A stretch of DNA of 64,000 nt from Amycolatopsis sp. FDAARGOS 1241 (GCF_016889705.1 NZ_CP069526.1:8336001-8400000), one strand, 5' to 3'. Shown: positions 25,606 through 36,983, counted from the first letter of the stretch. The notes: a model not told the origin generated them from the sequence alone. Translations and numbers: made by a program.

Positions 25606-25874
25606 CAGCGCGTGTGCGTTTTCCGGTCCGGCCACGCTCTCCCGGCCCGCAGCTCCTCCGCAGGTTGGGCCGATCGACGGGATGTTGATCACCTGTTCGG
25701 CCGCGGTCGTCGGTAGGTGTCCCGGTGATTGACGCATGGATCGGGCGGAGGTTGCGTCGGCCGGGATTCGCCGGGTGTTGGGCGGGAGTCCGCGGTGCTT
25801 CGTTTGGGGGTAAGGGTTCCGGTGATCGCGTCCGGGGTGGAGGGTGCCGCCGGCCGGGTGAGCCGGGTGTGGAA

Positions 25875-25945
25875 GCCGGGTGTGGTGGTGGCCGGGTGTG
25901 GTGGTGGCCGGGTGTGGTGGTGGCCGGGTGTGGTGGTGGCCGGGT
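25875..25945. repeat. 16-bp tandem repeat, 4.4 copies
   Basis: GCCGGGTGTGGTGGTG is repeated four times without change (25875-25938), followed by a partial fifth unit. Exact identity suggests recent slippage or active maintenance. Confidence 0.9.
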
Positions 25946-26138
25946 CAGGTGGATCTTGTCCGGCCCACTGCGCTGGAAGCGGCGGGCGCGCCACAGCGCG
26001 GGTGGTGTTGTGTGCCGGTTCCGCCGGCCTGCCGAAGGCATCCACGGCTACGCGGTGTTGAGCACGCGGCTTCGTGGCTCGCTGCGATGCTGTCGCTTCA
26101 TGCCGCGCTCGCGGCCGGTGGTTCGGGCCCCTTTCGAC

Positions 26139-26400
26139 GCTGTGGCCCGCTTCGGCACTCGCAGCCGGCGACTCGCTGGGCGCTGTGGCCCGCTTCGACA
26201 CTCGCAGCCGGTGACTCGCTGGGCGCTGTGCTCGCGCACGCGTCTCGTGGCCGCTTCGGCTGGCGCAGGCGAGTAGCTAACTAGGCGCTGTGCTCGCACG
26301 CGCCTCGTGCCCACTTTCGGCGGCCGCGGGCGAGTCACTCACTGCGCGGTGTGCTCGCACCCGCTTCGCGGCGCTTCCGCGGTCGCGGGCTACTTGCTCC
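26139..26400. repeat. 43-bp direct repeat and degenerate copies
   Basis: Two 43-bp units (26139-26181 and 26182-26224) differ at only two positions. Further partial copies of the GGCGCTGTGCTCGC module continue with decay to about 26400, alternating with TCGTGGC/TCGCGGC modules. Confidence 0.75.
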
Positions 26401-26721
26401 TGAACTGCCACCAGCCGCAGGCTTGACGCGCCCGGAGGTGTGCGCCGGCACGCCGGTCGCCGAGTCAGCGCCTGCCATCCCGGCGAACGGCGTCCGCATC
26501 GCGGGCCCACCCGCACTGTCCTCTCAATCAACCTGCGCCAGCGACCCGCACCAGGACTCCGTCACGACCTACCGCCGCACGAGTCTCCGGCTCTCTGCTG
26601 ACGCCATCGGCACATCCGTCCCCCGCCTCACCGGCCGCCGACACACCCCCACCCTCCTCAGGGGGGCGCGCCCAGTTCCATTCTACTGACGGAGGGTGAC
26701 AAAGCCGGCCGTGCACAGGAG

Positions 26722-26751
26722 TTGTCCACAGGGGAGGCACGTTGTGGATAG
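26722..26751. promoter_or_regulatory. Pair of inverted DnaA-box matches
   Basis: TTGTCCACA (26722-26730) is the preferred DnaA box of high-GC actinobacteria. CTATCCACA on the opposite strand (26743-26751) differs from the E. coli box by one base. The two face each other 12 bases apart. No dnaA or origin genes are near. Confidence 0.4.
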
Positions 26752-27260
26752 TTCTTTTGAGCGGCGCCGACCGGCGAGTGCGGGCGTGCGATGCGGGCTG
26801 GGTCCGAAGGTCCAGCGAACCGCTACCGCAGGCAATGCAAGCCGCGGCCGGGTGTCTTCCGGGCCGGCCCGGGCGCTTGTCCGGGAAGCGGGCCAGCCTT
26901 GGTGGCCACGCGAGCCCGGCCCGGTATTCGTGAAGCCAGGCAAAGGACGTTCGGGGGCGAGCTGCAGAGTCTGCAGCTACAGCGGCGGAGGGGCAAGCCG
27001 CGGTGGCCCAAGCCGCAGCGGCCGGGTGCAAACACTGGTGGCCCTACGCCGCAGCCGCGCACCCGCAGCGACAGAAACCCAACGTCTCAACACGGCGACA
27101 ACCGGCGGTGGCCGCGCGCCCCAGCGGGCAGCCGCACGAGCAGCGATCGCCCCGGCCACAGCGGTAGCCGGAAGCGGAAAACCGCCGGCGCTGAAAACCC
27201 AGGACCGAAAGGCCGACAGGGCCGAAAGCCGCCAGCCCACAAACCCGCAGTTCAAAACAA

Positions 27261-27296
27261 CTCGGGCCCACCCAGCGAACGCTGAGTGGGCCCGAG
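27261..27296 (-). terminator. Terminator behind rplO
   Basis: An 11-bp perfect stem (27261-27271 with 27286-27296) plus an inner CAGC/GCTG stem lies 14 bases after the rplO stop. It ends the long S10-spc transcript and separates it from secY. Confidence 0.8.
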
Positions 27297-27310
27297 CCGG
27301 ATCAGGAACT

Positions 27311-27757
27311 TCAGTTGACGGTGGCGGTGCCGCCGGCCGCTTCGAGCTTTTCCTTGGCGGAGGCGGAGAAGCCGTCGGCGGTGACGTCGAGCTTGGTGCC
27401 CGCGACGTCGCCGTTGCCGAGAACCTTGACGAGGCTGCCCTTGCGGACGAGGCCCGCGTTGACGAGCTCCTCGACACCGACCGTGCCGCCGCCCGGGAAG
27501 ACGCGGGCGATGTCGCCCACGTTCACCGGCTGGTACTCGGTGCGGAAGCGGTTCTTGAAACCACGCAGCTTCGGCAGCCGCATGTGGATGGGCATCTGCC
27601 CACCCTCGAAGGCGGCGGGCACGTTCTTGCGGGCCTTGGTGCCCTTCGTACCGCGACCGGCCGTCTTGCCCTTCGAACCTTCACCACGGCCCACGCGGAC
27701 CTTGTCGCGCTTGGCGCCCGGGGCCGGACGCAGGTGGTGGATCTTGATGGCGGTCAT
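27311..27757 (-). CDS. rplO: 50S ribosomal protein L15
   Basis: A 148-residue L15 with the Gly/Lys/Arg-rich N-terminal arm ([17 protein letters not shown]) that threads into 23S rRNA and the C-terminal globular part. ATG 27757 overlaps the rpmD stop. It is the last gene of the spc operon here, followed by a terminator and not by secY. Confidence 0.98.
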   Translation of the reverse strand: MTAIKIHHLRPAPGAKRDKVRVGRGEGSKGKTAGRGTKGTKARKNVPAAFEGGQMPIHMRLPKLRGFKNRFRTEYQPVNVGDIARVFPGGGTVGVEELVNAGLVRKGSLVKVLGNGDVAGTKLDVTADGFSASAKEKLEAAGGTATVN

Positions 27758-27939
27758 GCCTGGACCTCCTCGACCTCCACCAGGTGGCGGACGGTGTGGA
27801 TCAGGCCGCGCACCTGGGGGGTGTCCTCACGCACGACGCTCTGGCGGATCTTGCGCAGCCCGAGGGTGCGCAGCGATTCGCGGTGAGCGTGCTTCGTGCC
27901 GATCTTGCTCTTGACCTGGGTCACCTTCAGCTGAGCCAC
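27754..27939 (-). CDS. rpmD: 50S ribosomal protein L30
   Basis: A 61-residue L30 ([20 protein letters not shown], then GLRKIRQSV and HLVEVEEV). GTG 27939 lies one base after the rpsE stop, and the stop overlaps rplO by four bases. Length and sequence are normal for the short bacterial form. Confidence 0.97.
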   Translation of the reverse strand: MAQLKVTQVKSKIGTKHAHRESLRTLGLRKIRQSVVREDTPQVRGLIHTVRHLVEVEEVQA

Positions 27940-27940
27940 G

Positions 27941-28585
27941 TCAGACCCCCTGGCCCGCGCGCTGGCGCAGCATCCGAGCCGGGGCGACGTCCTCGAGCGG
28001 CAGGCCGCGACGAGCCGCGACCTCCTCCGGACGCTGCAGGCCCTTCAGGGCCGCCACGGTCGCGTGCACGATGTTGATCGCGTTGTCGGAGCCGAGCGAC
28101 TTCGACAGCACGTCGTGGACGCCCGCGCACTCCAGCACCGCGCGCACCGGGCCACCGGCGATGACGCCGGTACCGGCGGACGCCGGACGGAGCAGCACGA
28201 CACCGGCGGCTTCCTCACCCTGGACCGGGTGCGGGATGGTGCCGGCGACGCGAGGCACGCGGAAGAAGTTCTTCTTCGCCTCCTCGACGCCCTTGGCGAT
28301 GGCCGCGGGAACTTCCTTGGCCTTGCCGTAGCCGACGCCCACCTGGCCGTCACCGTCGCCGACGACGACGAGGGCGGTGAAGCTGAAGCGACGACCACCC
28401 TTGACGACCTTGGCGACGCGGTTGATCGTCACGACCTTCTCGAGGTGCGGGGTCTTGTCCTGGGCCGCCCCGCCACGGCCGCTGTCGCGCCGGTCCCGGC
28501 GGTCGCGACGGTCACCGCGGTCGTTGCCGCCCTGACCGCCCGGTCCGCCCTGGCCGCCGCCGAATTGCCGCGTACGTCCCGGCAT
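27941..28585 (-). CDS. rpsE: 30S ribosomal protein S5 with Gly- and Arg/Asp-rich N-terminal extension
   Basis: A 214-residue S5. The double-stranded RNA-binding domain ([20 protein letters not shown]) and C-terminal domain are complete. The first 45 residues are an unusual low-complexity arm: [12 protein letters not shown] followed by Asp-Arg-Arg repeats. ATG 28585 keeps this arm; no other start with a better site was seen. S5 acts in decoding accuracy and 30S assembly. The arm is probably disordered and RNA-binding. Confidence 0.97.
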   Translation of the reverse strand: MPGRTRQFGGGQGGPGGQGGNDRGDRRDRRDRRDSGRGGAAQDKTPHLEKVVTINRVAKVVKGGRRFSFTALVVVGDGDGQVGVGYGKAKEVPAAIAKGVEEAKKNFFRVPRVAGTIPHPVQGEEAAGVVLLRPASAGTGVIAGGPVRAVLECAGVHDVLSKSLGSDNAINIVHATVAALKGLQRPEEVAARRGLPLEDVAPARMLRQRAGQGV

Positions 28586-28616
28586 CAGGCTTTCCTTCCA
28601 TTGACGAGCATCTGCA

Positions 28617-29018
28617 TCAGAACTCCAACCCCGCCTCACGGGCGGCGTCGGCGAGAGCCGCGATGCGGCCGTGGTAGGCGTTGCCACCACGGTCGAACAC
28701 GACGGCCGAGATCCCGGCGTCCTTGGCACGCGCCGCGACCAGCTGGCCGACCTTGGCGGCCTTGGCCTTCTTGTCGCCCTCGGTCGAGCGGACGTCCGCC
28801 TCGAGGGTGGACGCCGACACCAGGGTGTGGCCGGCGAGGTCGTCGATCACCTGCACGGCGATGTGCCGCGAGGAGCGCTTGACGACCAGCCGCGGACGCA
28901 CCGGCGTGCCGCTGACCTTCTTGCGGAGGCGGAAGTGCCGACGGGCCTTTGCGACGCGGCGGCGGGTCGAGATGTCCTTGCCGACCGGCTTGCGCTTCGT
29001 CGTAGTCGTGTCGCTCAT
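28617..29018 (-). CDS. rplR: 50S ribosomal protein L18
   Basis: A protein of 133 residues with the L18 core ([20 protein letters not shown], then [20 protein letters not shown]), which binds 5S rRNA. The start is ATG 29018, just after the rplF stop; GTG 29024, overlapping that stop, is also possible and adds two residues. Confidence 0.97.
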   Translation of the reverse strand: MSDTTTTKRKPVGKDISTRRRVAKARRHFRLRKKVSGTPVRPRLVVKRSSRHIAVQVIDDLAGHTLVSASTLEADVRSTEGDKKAKAAKVGQLVAARAKDAGISAVVFDRGGNAYHGRIAALADAAREAGLEF

Positions 29019-29020
29019 GA

Positions 29021-29560
29021 TCACTTACCCGTCTTTCCGACCTTGCGGCGGATCTTCTCACCCTCGTAGCGCAGGCCCTTGCCCTTGTACGGGTCGGGGC
29101 GGCGCAGCTTGCGGATGACCGCGGCGATCTGGCCGACCTTCTGCTTGTCGATGCCGGAGACCGAGAACCGGGTGGGCGTCTCCACCTTGAAGGTGATGCC
29201 CTCCGGGGCCTCGATCTTCACCGGGTGGCTGTAGCCGAGGGCGAACTCGAGGTCCGAGCCCTTGGCCTGCACGCGGTAACCGACGCCGTGGATCTCGAGC
29301 TTCTTCTCGTAGCCCTGGGTCACACCCACCACGAGGTTGTTCACCAGCGTGCGGGTCAGACCGTGCAGGGCACGGCTCTCGCGCTCGTCGTCCGGACGCT
29401 TCACCAGCAGAGCACCGTCTTCACCGCGCTCGACGGTGATCGGCTCCGCGACGGTGTGCTCCAGGGTGCCCTTCGGCCCCTTGACCTGAATGTGCTGACC
29501 GTTGATGGTCACCTCGACCCCGGAAGGGACGGTGACCGGCAGCTTTCCGATGCGTGACAT
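29021..29560 (-). CDS. rplF: 50S ribosomal protein L6
   Basis: A 179-residue L6 with the usual two-domain repeat, start [20 protein letters not shown] and C-terminal signature [19 protein letters not shown]. It binds the sarcin-ricin loop region of 23S rRNA near the factor-binding site. It lies 18 bases after rpsH in the spc operon. Confidence 0.98.
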   Translation of the reverse strand: MSRIGKLPVTVPSGVEVTINGQHIQVKGPKGTLEHTVAEPITVERGEDGALLVKRPDDERESRALHGLTRTLVNNLVVGVTQGYEKKLEIHGVGYRVQAKGSDLEFALGYSHPVKIEAPEGITFKVETPTRFSVSGIDKQKVGQIAAVIRKLRRPDPYKGKGLRYEGEKIRRKVGKTGK

Positions 29561-29578
29561 GTGCGGCTACCCCCTTCC

Positions 29579-29977
29579 TCACCAGACGTAGGCGAGGACT
29601 TCCCCGCCCACGTTGTTGCGCTTGGCCTGACGGTCGGTCTGGAGCCCACCGGACGTCGAGATGATCGCGACGCCGAGGCCACCCAGCACGGACGGCAGTT
29701 CGGTCGATTTTGCGTACACCCGCAAACCCGGCTTCGACACGCGCCGGAGGCCGGCGATGCTGCGCTCACGGTTGGGGCCGTACTTCAGCTCCACGACCAG
29801 GTTCTTGTGCTTCTCGCCCGGCTCGTCGCGGTAGCCCGCGATGTAGCCCTCGCGCTTGAGGATCTCGGCGATGTTCGCCTTGATCTTCGAGTGGGGAAGC
29901 ACGACCTCGTCGTGGTACGCCGAGTTCGCGTTGCGCAGACGGGTCAAGAAGTCTGCGATGGGGTCGGTCATCGTCAT
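29579..29977 (-). CDS. rpsH: 30S ribosomal protein S8
   Basis: A 132-residue S8 ([21 protein letters not shown]-terminal [20 protein letters not shown]). S8 is a primary 16S rRNA binder and in E. coli the translational repressor of the spc operon. The start could be ATG 29977 or ATG 29971. A 109-bp spacer without a gene separates it from rpsN. Confidence 0.98.
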   Translation of the reverse strand: MTMTDPIADFLTRLRNANSAYHDEVVLPHSKIKANIAEILKREGYIAGYRDEPGEKHKNLVVELKYGPNRERSIAGLRRVSKPGLRVYAKSTELPSVLGGLGVAIISTSGGLQTDRQAKRNNVGGEVLAYVW

Positions 29978-30086
29978 GGTGACCTGTCAACCTTTCTCGC
30001 CTGGTTCCCCACCCTGCCCTGGGTCCGGGTATCCCGGAAGGGCAGCGGTGGGGCCTGTGGCGAACTGGGAAATAGAGTTTCGAGCC

Positions 30087-30272
30087 TTACCAGCTGGACT
30101 TGTGGACACCGGGCAGCTCGCCCGCGTGCGCCATCTCCCGGAGGCAAATCCGGCACAGCCCGAACTTGCGGTACACCGAGTGCGGCCGGCCGCAACGGTT
30201 GCACCGGGTGTAGGCGCGCACCGCGAACTTCGGCTTCCGCGCGGCCTTGCTGATCAGCGCTTTCTTGGCCAT
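30087..30272 (-). CDS. rpsN: 30S ribosomal protein S14, zinc-binding type
   Basis: A 61-residue short S14 (type Z) with two CxxC pairs: CNRCG near residues 24-27 and CRICL near 40-43, which bind zinc. The second, zinc-free S14 paralogue that many actinobacteria carry is not in this window. It follows rplE by four bases. Confidence 0.98.
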   Translation of the reverse strand: MAKKALISKAARKPKFAVRAYTRCNRCGRPHSVYRKFGLCRICLREMAHAGELPGVHKSSW

Positions 30273-30276
30273 CGGC

Positions 30277-30840
30277 TCAGTTCTCCTTGAACGGGAAGCC
30301 GAGCTTGCGCAGCAGCGCCCGGCCCTCGTCGTCGGTGGTGGCGGTCGTGACGACGGTGACGTCCATACCGCGCGGACGGTCGATGTCGTCGGGGTTGATC
30401 TCGTGGAACATCGACTGCTCGTTGAGACCGAACGTGTAGTTGCCGTTGCCGTCGAACTGCTTGCCCGAGAGGCCGCGGAAGTCGCGGATACGGGGCAGCG
30501 CGATGGTGAGCAGCCGGTCCAGGAACTCCCACATCCGGTCGCCGCGCAGCGTCACGCGCGCACCGATCGGCTGGCCCTCACGCAGCTTGAACTGCGCGAT
30601 GGACTTGCGGGCCCGGCGGACCTCCGGCTTCTGACCGGTGATCAGGGAGAGGTCGCGGACCGCGCCCTCGATCAGCTTGCTGTCGCGAGCGGCGTCACCC
30701 ACACCCATGTTCACGACGACCTTCACGACGCCGGGAATCTGGTGCACGTTGGGGATCGAGAACTCCTTCTGGAGCTCACCCTTGATCTCGTCGCGGTACC
30801 GGGTCTTGAGACGCGGCACGATCTTCTCTGCGGTGGTCAT
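30277..30840 (-). CDS. rplE: 50S ribosomal protein L5
   Basis: A 187-residue L5 that binds 5S rRNA. The frame is open further upstream inside rplX, but ATG 30840, directly after the rplX stop, gives the family start [19 protein letters not shown]. Central motifs [20 protein letters not shown] and [20 protein letters not shown] are typical. Confidence 0.98.
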   Translation of the reverse strand: MTTAEKIVPRLKTRYRDEIKGELQKEFSIPNVHQIPGVVKVVVNMGVGDAARDSKLIEGAVRDLSLITGQKPEVRRARKSIAQFKLREGQPIGARVTLRGDRMWEFLDRLLTIALPRIRDFRGLSGKQFDGNGNYTFGLNEQSMFHEINPDDIDRPRGMDVTVVTTATTDDEGRALLRKLGFPFKEN

Positions 30841-30841
30841 G

Positions 30842-31156
30842 TCAGATGTCCTTGCCGTTCCGGCGCGAAACCCGGACCTTCTTGCCGTCCTCGCCGATGC
30901 GGTAGCCCACACGGGTCGGCTTGCCGTCCGAGTCCACGACCATCACGTTCGAGACGTGGATGGGCGCCTCCTGGGTCACGATGCCACCGGACTGCGCACC
31001 ACGCTGCGTCTGGGTGATCCGGGTGTGCTTCTTGATCCGGTTCACGCCCTCGACCAGCACGCGGTCGCGCTCGGGGTAGGCCTGGATGACCTTGCCCTTG
31101 GCGCCCTTGTCCTTGCCGGCGATGACGACGACCGTGTCGCCCTTCTTCACCTTCAT
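30842..31156 (-). CDS. rplX: 50S ribosomal protein L24
   Basis: A 104-residue L24 with its N-terminal KOW motif ([20 protein letters not shown]), an initiator of 50S assembly. ATG 31156 overlaps the rplN stop (ATGA). Length is normal. Confidence 0.98.
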   Translation of the reverse strand: MKVKKGDTVVVIAGKDKGAKGKVIQAYPERDRVLVEGVNRIKKHTRITQTQRGAQSGGIVTQEAPIHVSNVMVVDSDGKPTRVGYRIGEDGKKVRVSRRNGKDI

Positions 31157-31524
31157 CACAGCACCTCCGGCGCGAGCGAAATGATCTTCATGAACTTTCG
31201 GTCGCGCAGCTCGCGGCCCACCGGGCCGAAGATGCGGGTGCCACGGGGCTCGTTGTCGTTCTTGATGAGCACAGCGGCGTTCTCGTCGAAGCGGATGTAG
31301 GAACCGTCCGGACGACGACGCTCCTTCACCGTGCGGACGATGACGGCCTTGACCACGTCGCCCTTTTTCACCCCGGCAGCCGGGATGGCGTCCTTCACGG
31401 TGGCGACGATGATGTCGCCGATACCCGCGTAGCGCCGCCCGGAACCGCCGAGAACACGGATGCAAAGGATCTCCTTCGCACCGGTGTTGTCGGCAACCCG
31501 AAGCCGCGACTCCTGCTGGATCAC
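31156..31524 (-). CDS. rplN: 50S ribosomal protein L14
   Basis: A 122-residue L14. GTG 31524 with an AGGAG site gives the expected start [18 protein letters not shown]; the longer open frame is discarded. The C terminus ([12 protein letters not shown]) is typical. A 73-bp gap separates it from rpsQ, the usual junction of the S10 and spc operons; no terminator is obvious, so the two may be one transcript. Confidence 0.98.
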   Translation of the reverse strand: MIQQESRLRVADNTGAKEILCIRVLGGSGRRYAGIGDIIVATVKDAIPAAGVKKGDVVKAVIVRTVKERRRPDGSYIRFDENAAVLIKNDNEPRGTRIFGPVGRELRDRKFMKIISLAPEVL

Positions 31525-31597
31525 GTCAACTCCTGTATGTCGCGCTGGTTCTCGCTCGCGCGAGCCTTGCGGAACCAAGGACTCCGAAGAGCCCTGC

Positions 31598-31876
31598 TTA
31601 CTTGGCCTTCTCCACGACCTGCACCAGGCGCCAGCGCTTCGTCGCCGACAGCGGCCGGGTCTCCATCAGGGTGACCCGGTCGCCCACGCCCGCCTCGTTG
31701 TTCTCGTCGTGCACCTTCACCTTGGTGGTGCTGCGGAGAACCTTCGAGTAGCGCGGGTGCTTCTTGCGGTCCTCGAGCTCGACCACGATCGTCTTGTCCA
31801 TCTTGTCCGAGACGACGTAGCCCTCACGCACCTTGCGGTAGTTGCGCACGACGGTCTCGGTGGTGGGCTCGCTCAT
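31598..31876 (-). CDS. rpsQ: 30S ribosomal protein S17
   Basis: A 92-residue S17 (OB fold) with the core [20 protein letters not shown] and the signature [20 protein letters not shown]. It has an N-terminal extension of about ten residues, common in actinobacteria. ATG 31876 overlaps the rpmC stop. Confidence 0.98.
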   Translation of the reverse strand: MSEPTTETVVRNYRKVREGYVVSDKMDKTIVVELEDRKKHPRYSKVLRSTTKVKVHDENNEAGVGDRVTLMETRPLSATKRWRLVQVVEKAK

Positions 31877-32118
31877 GCGGCACCTTCACTCTCGGCGTCG
31901 GGGGCCACGGACAGGCCGAGCTCACGCTCGCGCATGACCGTGTAGATCCGCGCGATGTCCGTGCGGACGGTGCGCAGCCGACGGTTGTTGTCCAGCTGCC
32001 CGGTCGCCATCTGGAAGCGGAGGTTGAACAGCTCCTCCTTGTACTCCTTCAGACGCAGCACGAGCTCTTCCGCGGTGAGCTCACGAAGCTCGGATGCCTG
32101 AGCGGCTCCGCTCGCCAT
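31873..32118 (-). CDS. rpmC: 50S ribosomal protein L29
   Basis: An 81-residue two-helix L29 ([20 protein letters not shown], then [16 protein letters not shown]). It sits at the peptide exit tunnel. It overlaps rplP upstream and rpsQ downstream by a few bases, so translation is coupled. The C-terminal acidic tail is about ten residues longer than minimal L29. Confidence 0.97.
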   Translation of the reverse strand: MASGAAQASELRELTAEELVLRLKEYKEELFNLRFQMATGQLDNNRRLRTVRTDIARIYTVMRERELGLSVAPDAESEGAA

Positions 32119-32537
32119 CAGAACTCACCACCTTCACGGGAAACGATGCGGCACTTCATGGGCAGCTTGTGGATCGCGCGACGGAGCGCCTCGCGGGCGG
32201 TCTCCTCGTTCGGGAAGCTGATCTCGAACATCACGCGGCCCGGCTTCACGTTGGCGATCCACCACTCGGGCGAACCCTTACCGGAACCCATGCGGGTTTC
32301 CGCCGGCTTCTTGGTCAGCGGGCGGTCCGGGTAGATGGTCGTCCACACCTTGCCGCCACGCTTGATGTGACGGGTCATGGCGATACGAGCGGACTCGATC
32401 TGCCGGTTCGTCACGTAGCTGTGCTCAAGTGCCTGGATGCCGTACTCGCCGAAGTTGACCTTCGTGCCACCCTTGGCGGCGCCGTGGCGCTTCGGGGAGT
32501 GCTGCTTCCGGTGCTTGACCCTGCGCGGGATGAGCAC
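32118..32537 (-). CDS. rplP: 50S ribosomal protein L16
   Basis: A 139-residue L16 ([38 protein letters not shown]). It is a late assembly protein near the peptidyl transferase centre. Initiation is at GTG 32537, three bases after the rpsC stop. Confidence 0.98.
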   Translation of the reverse strand: MLIPRRVKHRKQHSPKRHGAAKGGTKVNFGEYGIQALEHSYVTNRQIESARIAMTRHIKRGGKVWTTIYPDRPLTKKPAETRMGSGKGSPEWWIANVKPGRVMFEISFPNEETAREALRRAIHKLPMKCRIVSREGGEF

Positions 32538-32540
32538 GTC

Positions 32541-33394
<854 letters not shown>

Positions 33395-33395
<1 letters not shown>

Positions 33396-33814
33396 TACCG
33401 GCCACCTGCCTTCTTCTTGCTCTGCGCCTTCTTCGCGTCGGCCTTCGGACGCGACTCCACCTCGACGGTGATGTGGCTGGTCCGCTTGCGGATCCGGTAC
33501 GCGCGGCCCTGGGCCCGCGGGCGGATGCGCTTGAGGGTCGGGCCCTCGTCGGCGTACGCGTTCTTGACCCAGAGCGTCTCCGGGTCCAGCTGAAGGTTGT
33601 TCTCGGCGTTGGCCACGGCGCTGGCGAGCACCTTCGCGACCGGCCCGCTGGCCGCCTGCGGGGCGAACCGGAGCACGGCCAAGGCGTCGGCGGCGCTACG
33701 TCCCTTGATGAGCTCGATCACCCGGCGCACCTTGGTCGGCGAGTCCCGGACGAAGCGAGCCCGCGCGTACGCCGTAGGCAGGGCCTCGGTCGTCGCGTCG
33801 TTCTGGGCGTTCAT
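33395..33814 (-). CDS. rplV: 50S ribosomal protein L22
   Basis: A 139-residue L22 ([40 protein letters not shown]). Its beta hairpin lines the exit tunnel, the macrolide-relevant constriction; the RAQGRA stretch there looks normal. It has a Lys-rich C-terminal tail. It lies 32 bases after rpsS. Confidence 0.98.
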
Positions 33815-33846
33815 CGCTACTTCCCTTGTCTCTATCTCGTGCCCGC

Positions 33847-34128
33847 TCAGCGGCGGCGCGACTTGCGGTCGTCCTTGATGTGGCCCTTGAAGGTCCGCGT
33901 CGGGGCGAACTCGCCCAGCTTGTGACCCACCATGGCCTCGGTGACGAACACCGGGACGTGCTTGCGGCCGTCGTGCACCGCGATCGTGTGACCCAGGAAG
34001 TCCGGGATGATCGTGGAGCGGCGCGACCAGGTCTTGATCACGGTCTTCTTGTTGGCTTCGTTCAGCGCGTCCACCTTCTTGAGCAGGTGGTCGTCCACGA
34101 ACGGGCCCTTCTTGAGGCTGCGTGGCAT
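33847..34128 (-). CDS. rpsS: 30S ribosomal protein S19
   Basis: A 93-residue S19 ([29 protein letters not shown]-type motif as [20 protein letters not shown]). It binds 16S rRNA together with S13. It lies 18 bases after rplB, in S10-operon order. Confidence 0.98.
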   Translation of the reverse strand: MPRSLKKGPFVDDHLLKKVDALNEANKKTVIKTWSRRSTIIPDFLGHTIAVHDGRKHVPVFVTEAMVGHKLGEFAPTRTFKGHIKDDRKSRRR

Positions 34129-34146
34129 GTGCTTCTACCTCCCTGC

Positions 34147-34980
34147 TCAGCGCTTCTTGCCGGTACGCCGGCGGCGGACGATGAGGGCGTCGGACGGCTT
34201 GCGCCGGCGCGTACGGCCCTCGGGCTTACCGTTGGGGTTGACCGGGTGGCGACCACCGGAGGTCTTGCCCTCACCACCACCGTGCGGGTGGTCGACCGGG
34301 TTCATGACGACACCGCGGACCGTGGGGCGCTTGCCGCGCCAGCGGTTGCGGCCGGCCTTGCCCCAGTTGATGTTCGCGTGCTCGGAGTTGCCGACCTCGC
34401 CGACCGTGGCGCGGTTGCGCACGTCCACGTTGCGGATCTCGCCCGAGGGGAGACGCAGCTGGGCGTACGGACCGTCCTTGGCGACGAGCTGCACGCGGGC
34501 GCCGGCGGAGCGGGCCATCTTCGCGCCGCCACCGGGGCGGAGCTCGATCGCGTGCACCACGGTGCCGACCGGGATGTTGCGCAGCGGCAGGTTGTTGCCC
34601 GGCTTGATGTCGGCGCGGGGGCCGTTCTCGACGGTGTCGCCCTGCTTCAGCTTGTCCGGCGCGATGATGTAGCGCTTCTCGCCGTCGGCGTAGTGCAGCA
34701 GCGCGATGCGCGCGGTGCGGTTGGGGTCGTACTCGATGTGCGCGACCTTGGCCGGCACGCCGTCCTTGTCGTTGCGACGGAAGTCGATGACGCGGTAGGC
34801 GCGCTTGTGGCCACCACCCTTGTGGCGGGTGGTGATCTTGCCGGACGAGTTGCGACCGCCCGAACCGCTCAGCGGACGCAGCAGCGACTTCTCCGGCGTG
34901 GCGCGGGTGATCTCGGCGAAGTCCGAGACGCTCGAACCGCGACGACCCGGGGTCGTCGGCTTGTACTTGCGGATGCCCAT
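34147..34980 (-). CDS. rplB: 50S ribosomal protein L2
   Basis: A 277-residue L2 ([20 protein letters not shown]; the C-terminal signature [20 protein letters not shown] with the conserved His). It is required for subunit association and peptidyl transfer. The Arg/Lys tail is normal. It lies 15 bases after rplW. Confidence 0.98.
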   Translation of the reverse strand: MGIRKYKPTTPGRRGSSVSDFAEITRATPEKSLLRPLSGSGGRNSSGKITTRHKGGGHKRAYRVIDFRRNDKDGVPAKVAHIEYDPNRTARIALLHYADGEKRYIIAPDKLKQGDTVENGPRADIKPGNNLPLRNIPVGTVVHAIELRPGGGAKMARSAGARVQLVAKDGPYAQLRLPSGEIRNVDVRNRATVGEVGNSEHANINWGKAGRNRWRGKRPTVRGVVMNPVDHPHGGGEGKTSGGRHPVNPNGKPEGRTRRRKPSDALIVRRRRTGKKR

Positions 34981-34995
34981 TGTCAGCTCAGTCCT

Positions 34996-35307
34996 TTACG
35001 CGGTGGGTCCGCCGAAGATCTCGATCGCCTTGCTCTCGGGCGAAAGAGTCACGATGGCGCGCTTGGTGTCCTTGCGCTTGCCGAAGCCGGCGCGAGTCCG
35101 CTTCCGCTTGCCCTGGCGGTTGGCCGTGTTGACGCTGACCACCTTGACGCCGAACACCTTCTCGACCGCGATCTTGATCTGGGTCTTGTTGGCGTCCGGG
35201 CGGACGATGAACGTGTACTTGTGGTCCTCGAGCAGCCCGTAGGACTTCTCGGAGATGACCGGCGCGAGCAGGATGTCGCGGGGGTCCGGAATGGCGACCG
35301 AGCTCAC
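34996..35307 (-). CDS. rplW: 50S ribosomal protein L23
   Basis: A 103-residue L23 ([40 protein letters not shown]). It is the docking site for trigger factor and SRP at the exit tunnel. GTG 35307 overlaps the rplD stop by four bases. Confidence 0.98.
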   Translation of the reverse strand: MSSVAIPDPRDILLAPVISEKSYGLLEDHKYTFIVRPDANKTQIKIAVEKVFGVKVVSVNTANRQGKRKRTRAGFGKRKDTKRAIVTLSPESKAIEIFGGPTA

Positions 35308-35993
35308 TGTTCGTCACTCCCTTCCGAAACCTCGCCCGAACGCGCAGAGGCCTTCACGGCCTTGCCACGAACGGGGCCCGCCACGAACGCGTCGTACGCG
35401 GCCTTGGTGAACACGACGTCGTCGTTGACCAGCACGTCGTAGGTGTTGAGCTGGTCGGCCCAGATCAGGTGCACGTACGGCAGGTTCCGCGCGGACACCC
35501 AGGTGAGCTCGTCGTCCCGGTGCAGCACCACGAGCACGCGCTTCGCCTGCGTCACGGCGGCGATGGCGGTCTTCGCGGTCTTGGTCGACGGCTTCTCACC
35601 CGTGACCAGCTCGGTCACGACGTGCAGCTGACCGGCGCGTGCCCGGTCGGAGAGGGCGCCACGCAGGGCGGCGGCCTTCATCTTCTTCGGGGTGCGCTGC
35701 GTGTAGTCGCGCGGCGTGGGGCCGTGGACGACGCCACCGCCGGCGAACTGCGGCGCGCGGGTCGAACCCTGGCGGGCGCGACCGGTGCCCTTCTGCCGGT
35801 ACGGCTTCTTGCCGCCACCGGAGACCTCACCACGGGTCTTCGTGTCGTGCGTGCCCTGGCGCGCGGCGGCCAGCTGGCCCACCACGACCTGGTGCATCAG
35901 CGCGACGTTGGCCTGCACGTCGAAGATCTCGCCGGGGAGATCGACCGTGCCGTCGGCTTTACCGGCCGGGGTCTTCAGCTCGACGCTCGTCAT
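35304..35993 (-). CDS. rplD: 50S ribosomal protein L4
   Basis: A 229-residue L4 with the tunnel-loop region ([20 protein letters not shown]) and the conserved [13 protein letters not shown]. In E. coli L4 also represses the S10 operon; the leader structure needed for that was not identified here. It lies two bases after the rplC stop. Confidence 0.98.
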   Translation of the reverse strand: MTSVELKTPAGKADGTVDLPGEIFDVQANVALMHQVVVGQLAAARQGTHDTKTRGEVSGGGKKPYRQKGTGRARQGSTRAPQFAGGGVVHGPTPRDYTQRTPKKMKAAALRGALSDRARAGQLHVVTELVTGEKPSTKTAKTAIAAVTQAKRVLVVLHRDDELTWVSARNLPYVHLIWADQLNTYDVLVNDDVVFTKAAYDAFVAGPVRGKAVKASARSGEVSEGSDEQ

Positions 35994-35995
35994 CG

Positions 35996-36646
35996 TCAGT
36001 TACCACCCTTCGCGGCGCTGCGCACGAACAGCAGGCCGCCCTTGGGACCGGGCACAGCGCCCTTGATCAGCAGCAGGCCGTCCTCGGCGCGCACCGCGTG
36101 CACGGTCAGGCCCTGCGTGGTGACCCGGTCGTTGCCCATCCGGCCCGCCATCCGCAGGCCCTTGAACACACGGCCCGGCGTCGCGCAGCCACCGATGGAG
36201 CCCGGGGCGCGGTGCTTGGCCTGGTTACCGTGGCTCGCGCCCTGGCCCTTGAAGCCGTGGCGCTTCATGACGCCGGCGTAGCCCTTGCCCTTGCTGGTCC
36301 CGGTGACGTCGACCGCCGCGCCGGCGTCGAACACCTCGGCGGTGATCTCCTGGCCGACCTCGTAGGTCTCGGCGTCGGTGGTCCGCAGCTCGGCGAGGAC
36401 GCGACGCGGGGTCACGCCGGCCTTCTCGAAGTGGCCCGTGCGCGGCTTGTTCACCTTGCGCGGGTCGACCGCGCCGAACGCCAGCTGCACGGCCGCGTAG
36501 CCGTCCTTGTCCTGGGTCCGAACCTGGGTGACCACGTTCGGACCGGCCTTGACGACGGTGACCGGGACAACCCGGTTCTGCTCGTCGAAGACCTGGGTCA
36601 TGCCGAGCTTGGTGCCCAGGATGCCCTTAACTTCCCTGTCAGACAT
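35996..36646 (-). CDS. rplC: 50S ribosomal protein L3
   Basis: A 216-residue L3 ([20 protein letters not shown]; central [20 protein letters not shown] with its conserved Gln, the methylated position in E. coli). It is an early 50S assembly protein. It lies 31 bases after rpsJ. Confidence 0.98.
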   Translation of the reverse strand: MSDREVKGILGTKLGMTQVFDEQNRVVPVTVVKAGPNVVTQVRTQDKDGYAAVQLAFGAVDPRKVNKPRTGHFEKAGVTPRRVLAELRTTDAETYEVGQEITAEVFDAGAAVDVTGTSKGKGYAGVMKRHGFKGQGASHGNQAKHRAPGSIGGCATPGRVFKGLRMAGRMGNDRVTTQGLTVHAVRAEDGLLLIKGAVPGPKGGLLFVRSAAKGGN

Positions 36647-36677
36647 GAGAGTCTCTATCTCCGCCGCTCGCCGCGCT

Positions 36678-36983
36678 CTACTGGATGTTGACGTCGACGC
36701 TCGCCGGGAGGTCGATGCGCATGAGCGCGTCCACCGTCTTCGGCGTCGGGTCGAGGATGTCGATCAGACGCTTGTGCGTGCGCATCTCGAAGTGCTCGCG
36801 CGAGTCCTTGTACTTGTGCGGCGAGCGGATGACGCAGTAAACGTTCTTCTCGGTGGGCAGCGGCACCGGCCCGACAACACGGGCGCCGGTGCGCGTGACC
36901 GTTTCCACGATCTTGCGAGCCGAGGTGTCGATCGCCTCGTGGTCGTAGGCCTTGAGCCGGATGCGGATCTTCTGTCCCGCCAT
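36678..36983 (-). CDS. rpsJ: 30S ribosomal protein S10
   Basis: A 101-residue S10 ([40 protein letters not shown]). It is the first gene of the S10 operon and, as NusE, also a partner of NusB in antitermination. ATG 36983 has an AAGGAA site about ten bases upstream. Confidence 0.98.
   Translation of the reverse strand: MAGQKIRIRLKAYDHEAIDTSARKIVETVTRTGARVVGPVPLPTEKNVYCVIRSPHKYKDSREHFEMRTHKRLIDILDPTPKTVDALMRIDLPASVDVNIQ

Larger units (their letters stand above)
25444..27310. other. 1.9-kb gap between rplO and secY with repeats and DnaA-box matches
   Basis: No convincing gene: the open frames on both strands are Arg/Gly/Pro-rich, overlap each other and lack good ribosome-binding sites. The region holds a secY promoter candidate (25578-25605), a 16-bp tandem repeat (25875-25945), a 43-bp repeat with degenerate copies (26139-26400), two DnaA-box matches (26722-26751) and a terminator behind rplO (27261-27296). 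In most bacteria rplO and secY are adjacent, so this is an insertion or expansion. Confidence 0.6.

Noticed and set aside
25475..26284. Open frames on both strands between secY and rplO
   Set aside because: Pro/Thr/Arg- or Gly/Trp-rich translations of tandem repeats with no start signals.
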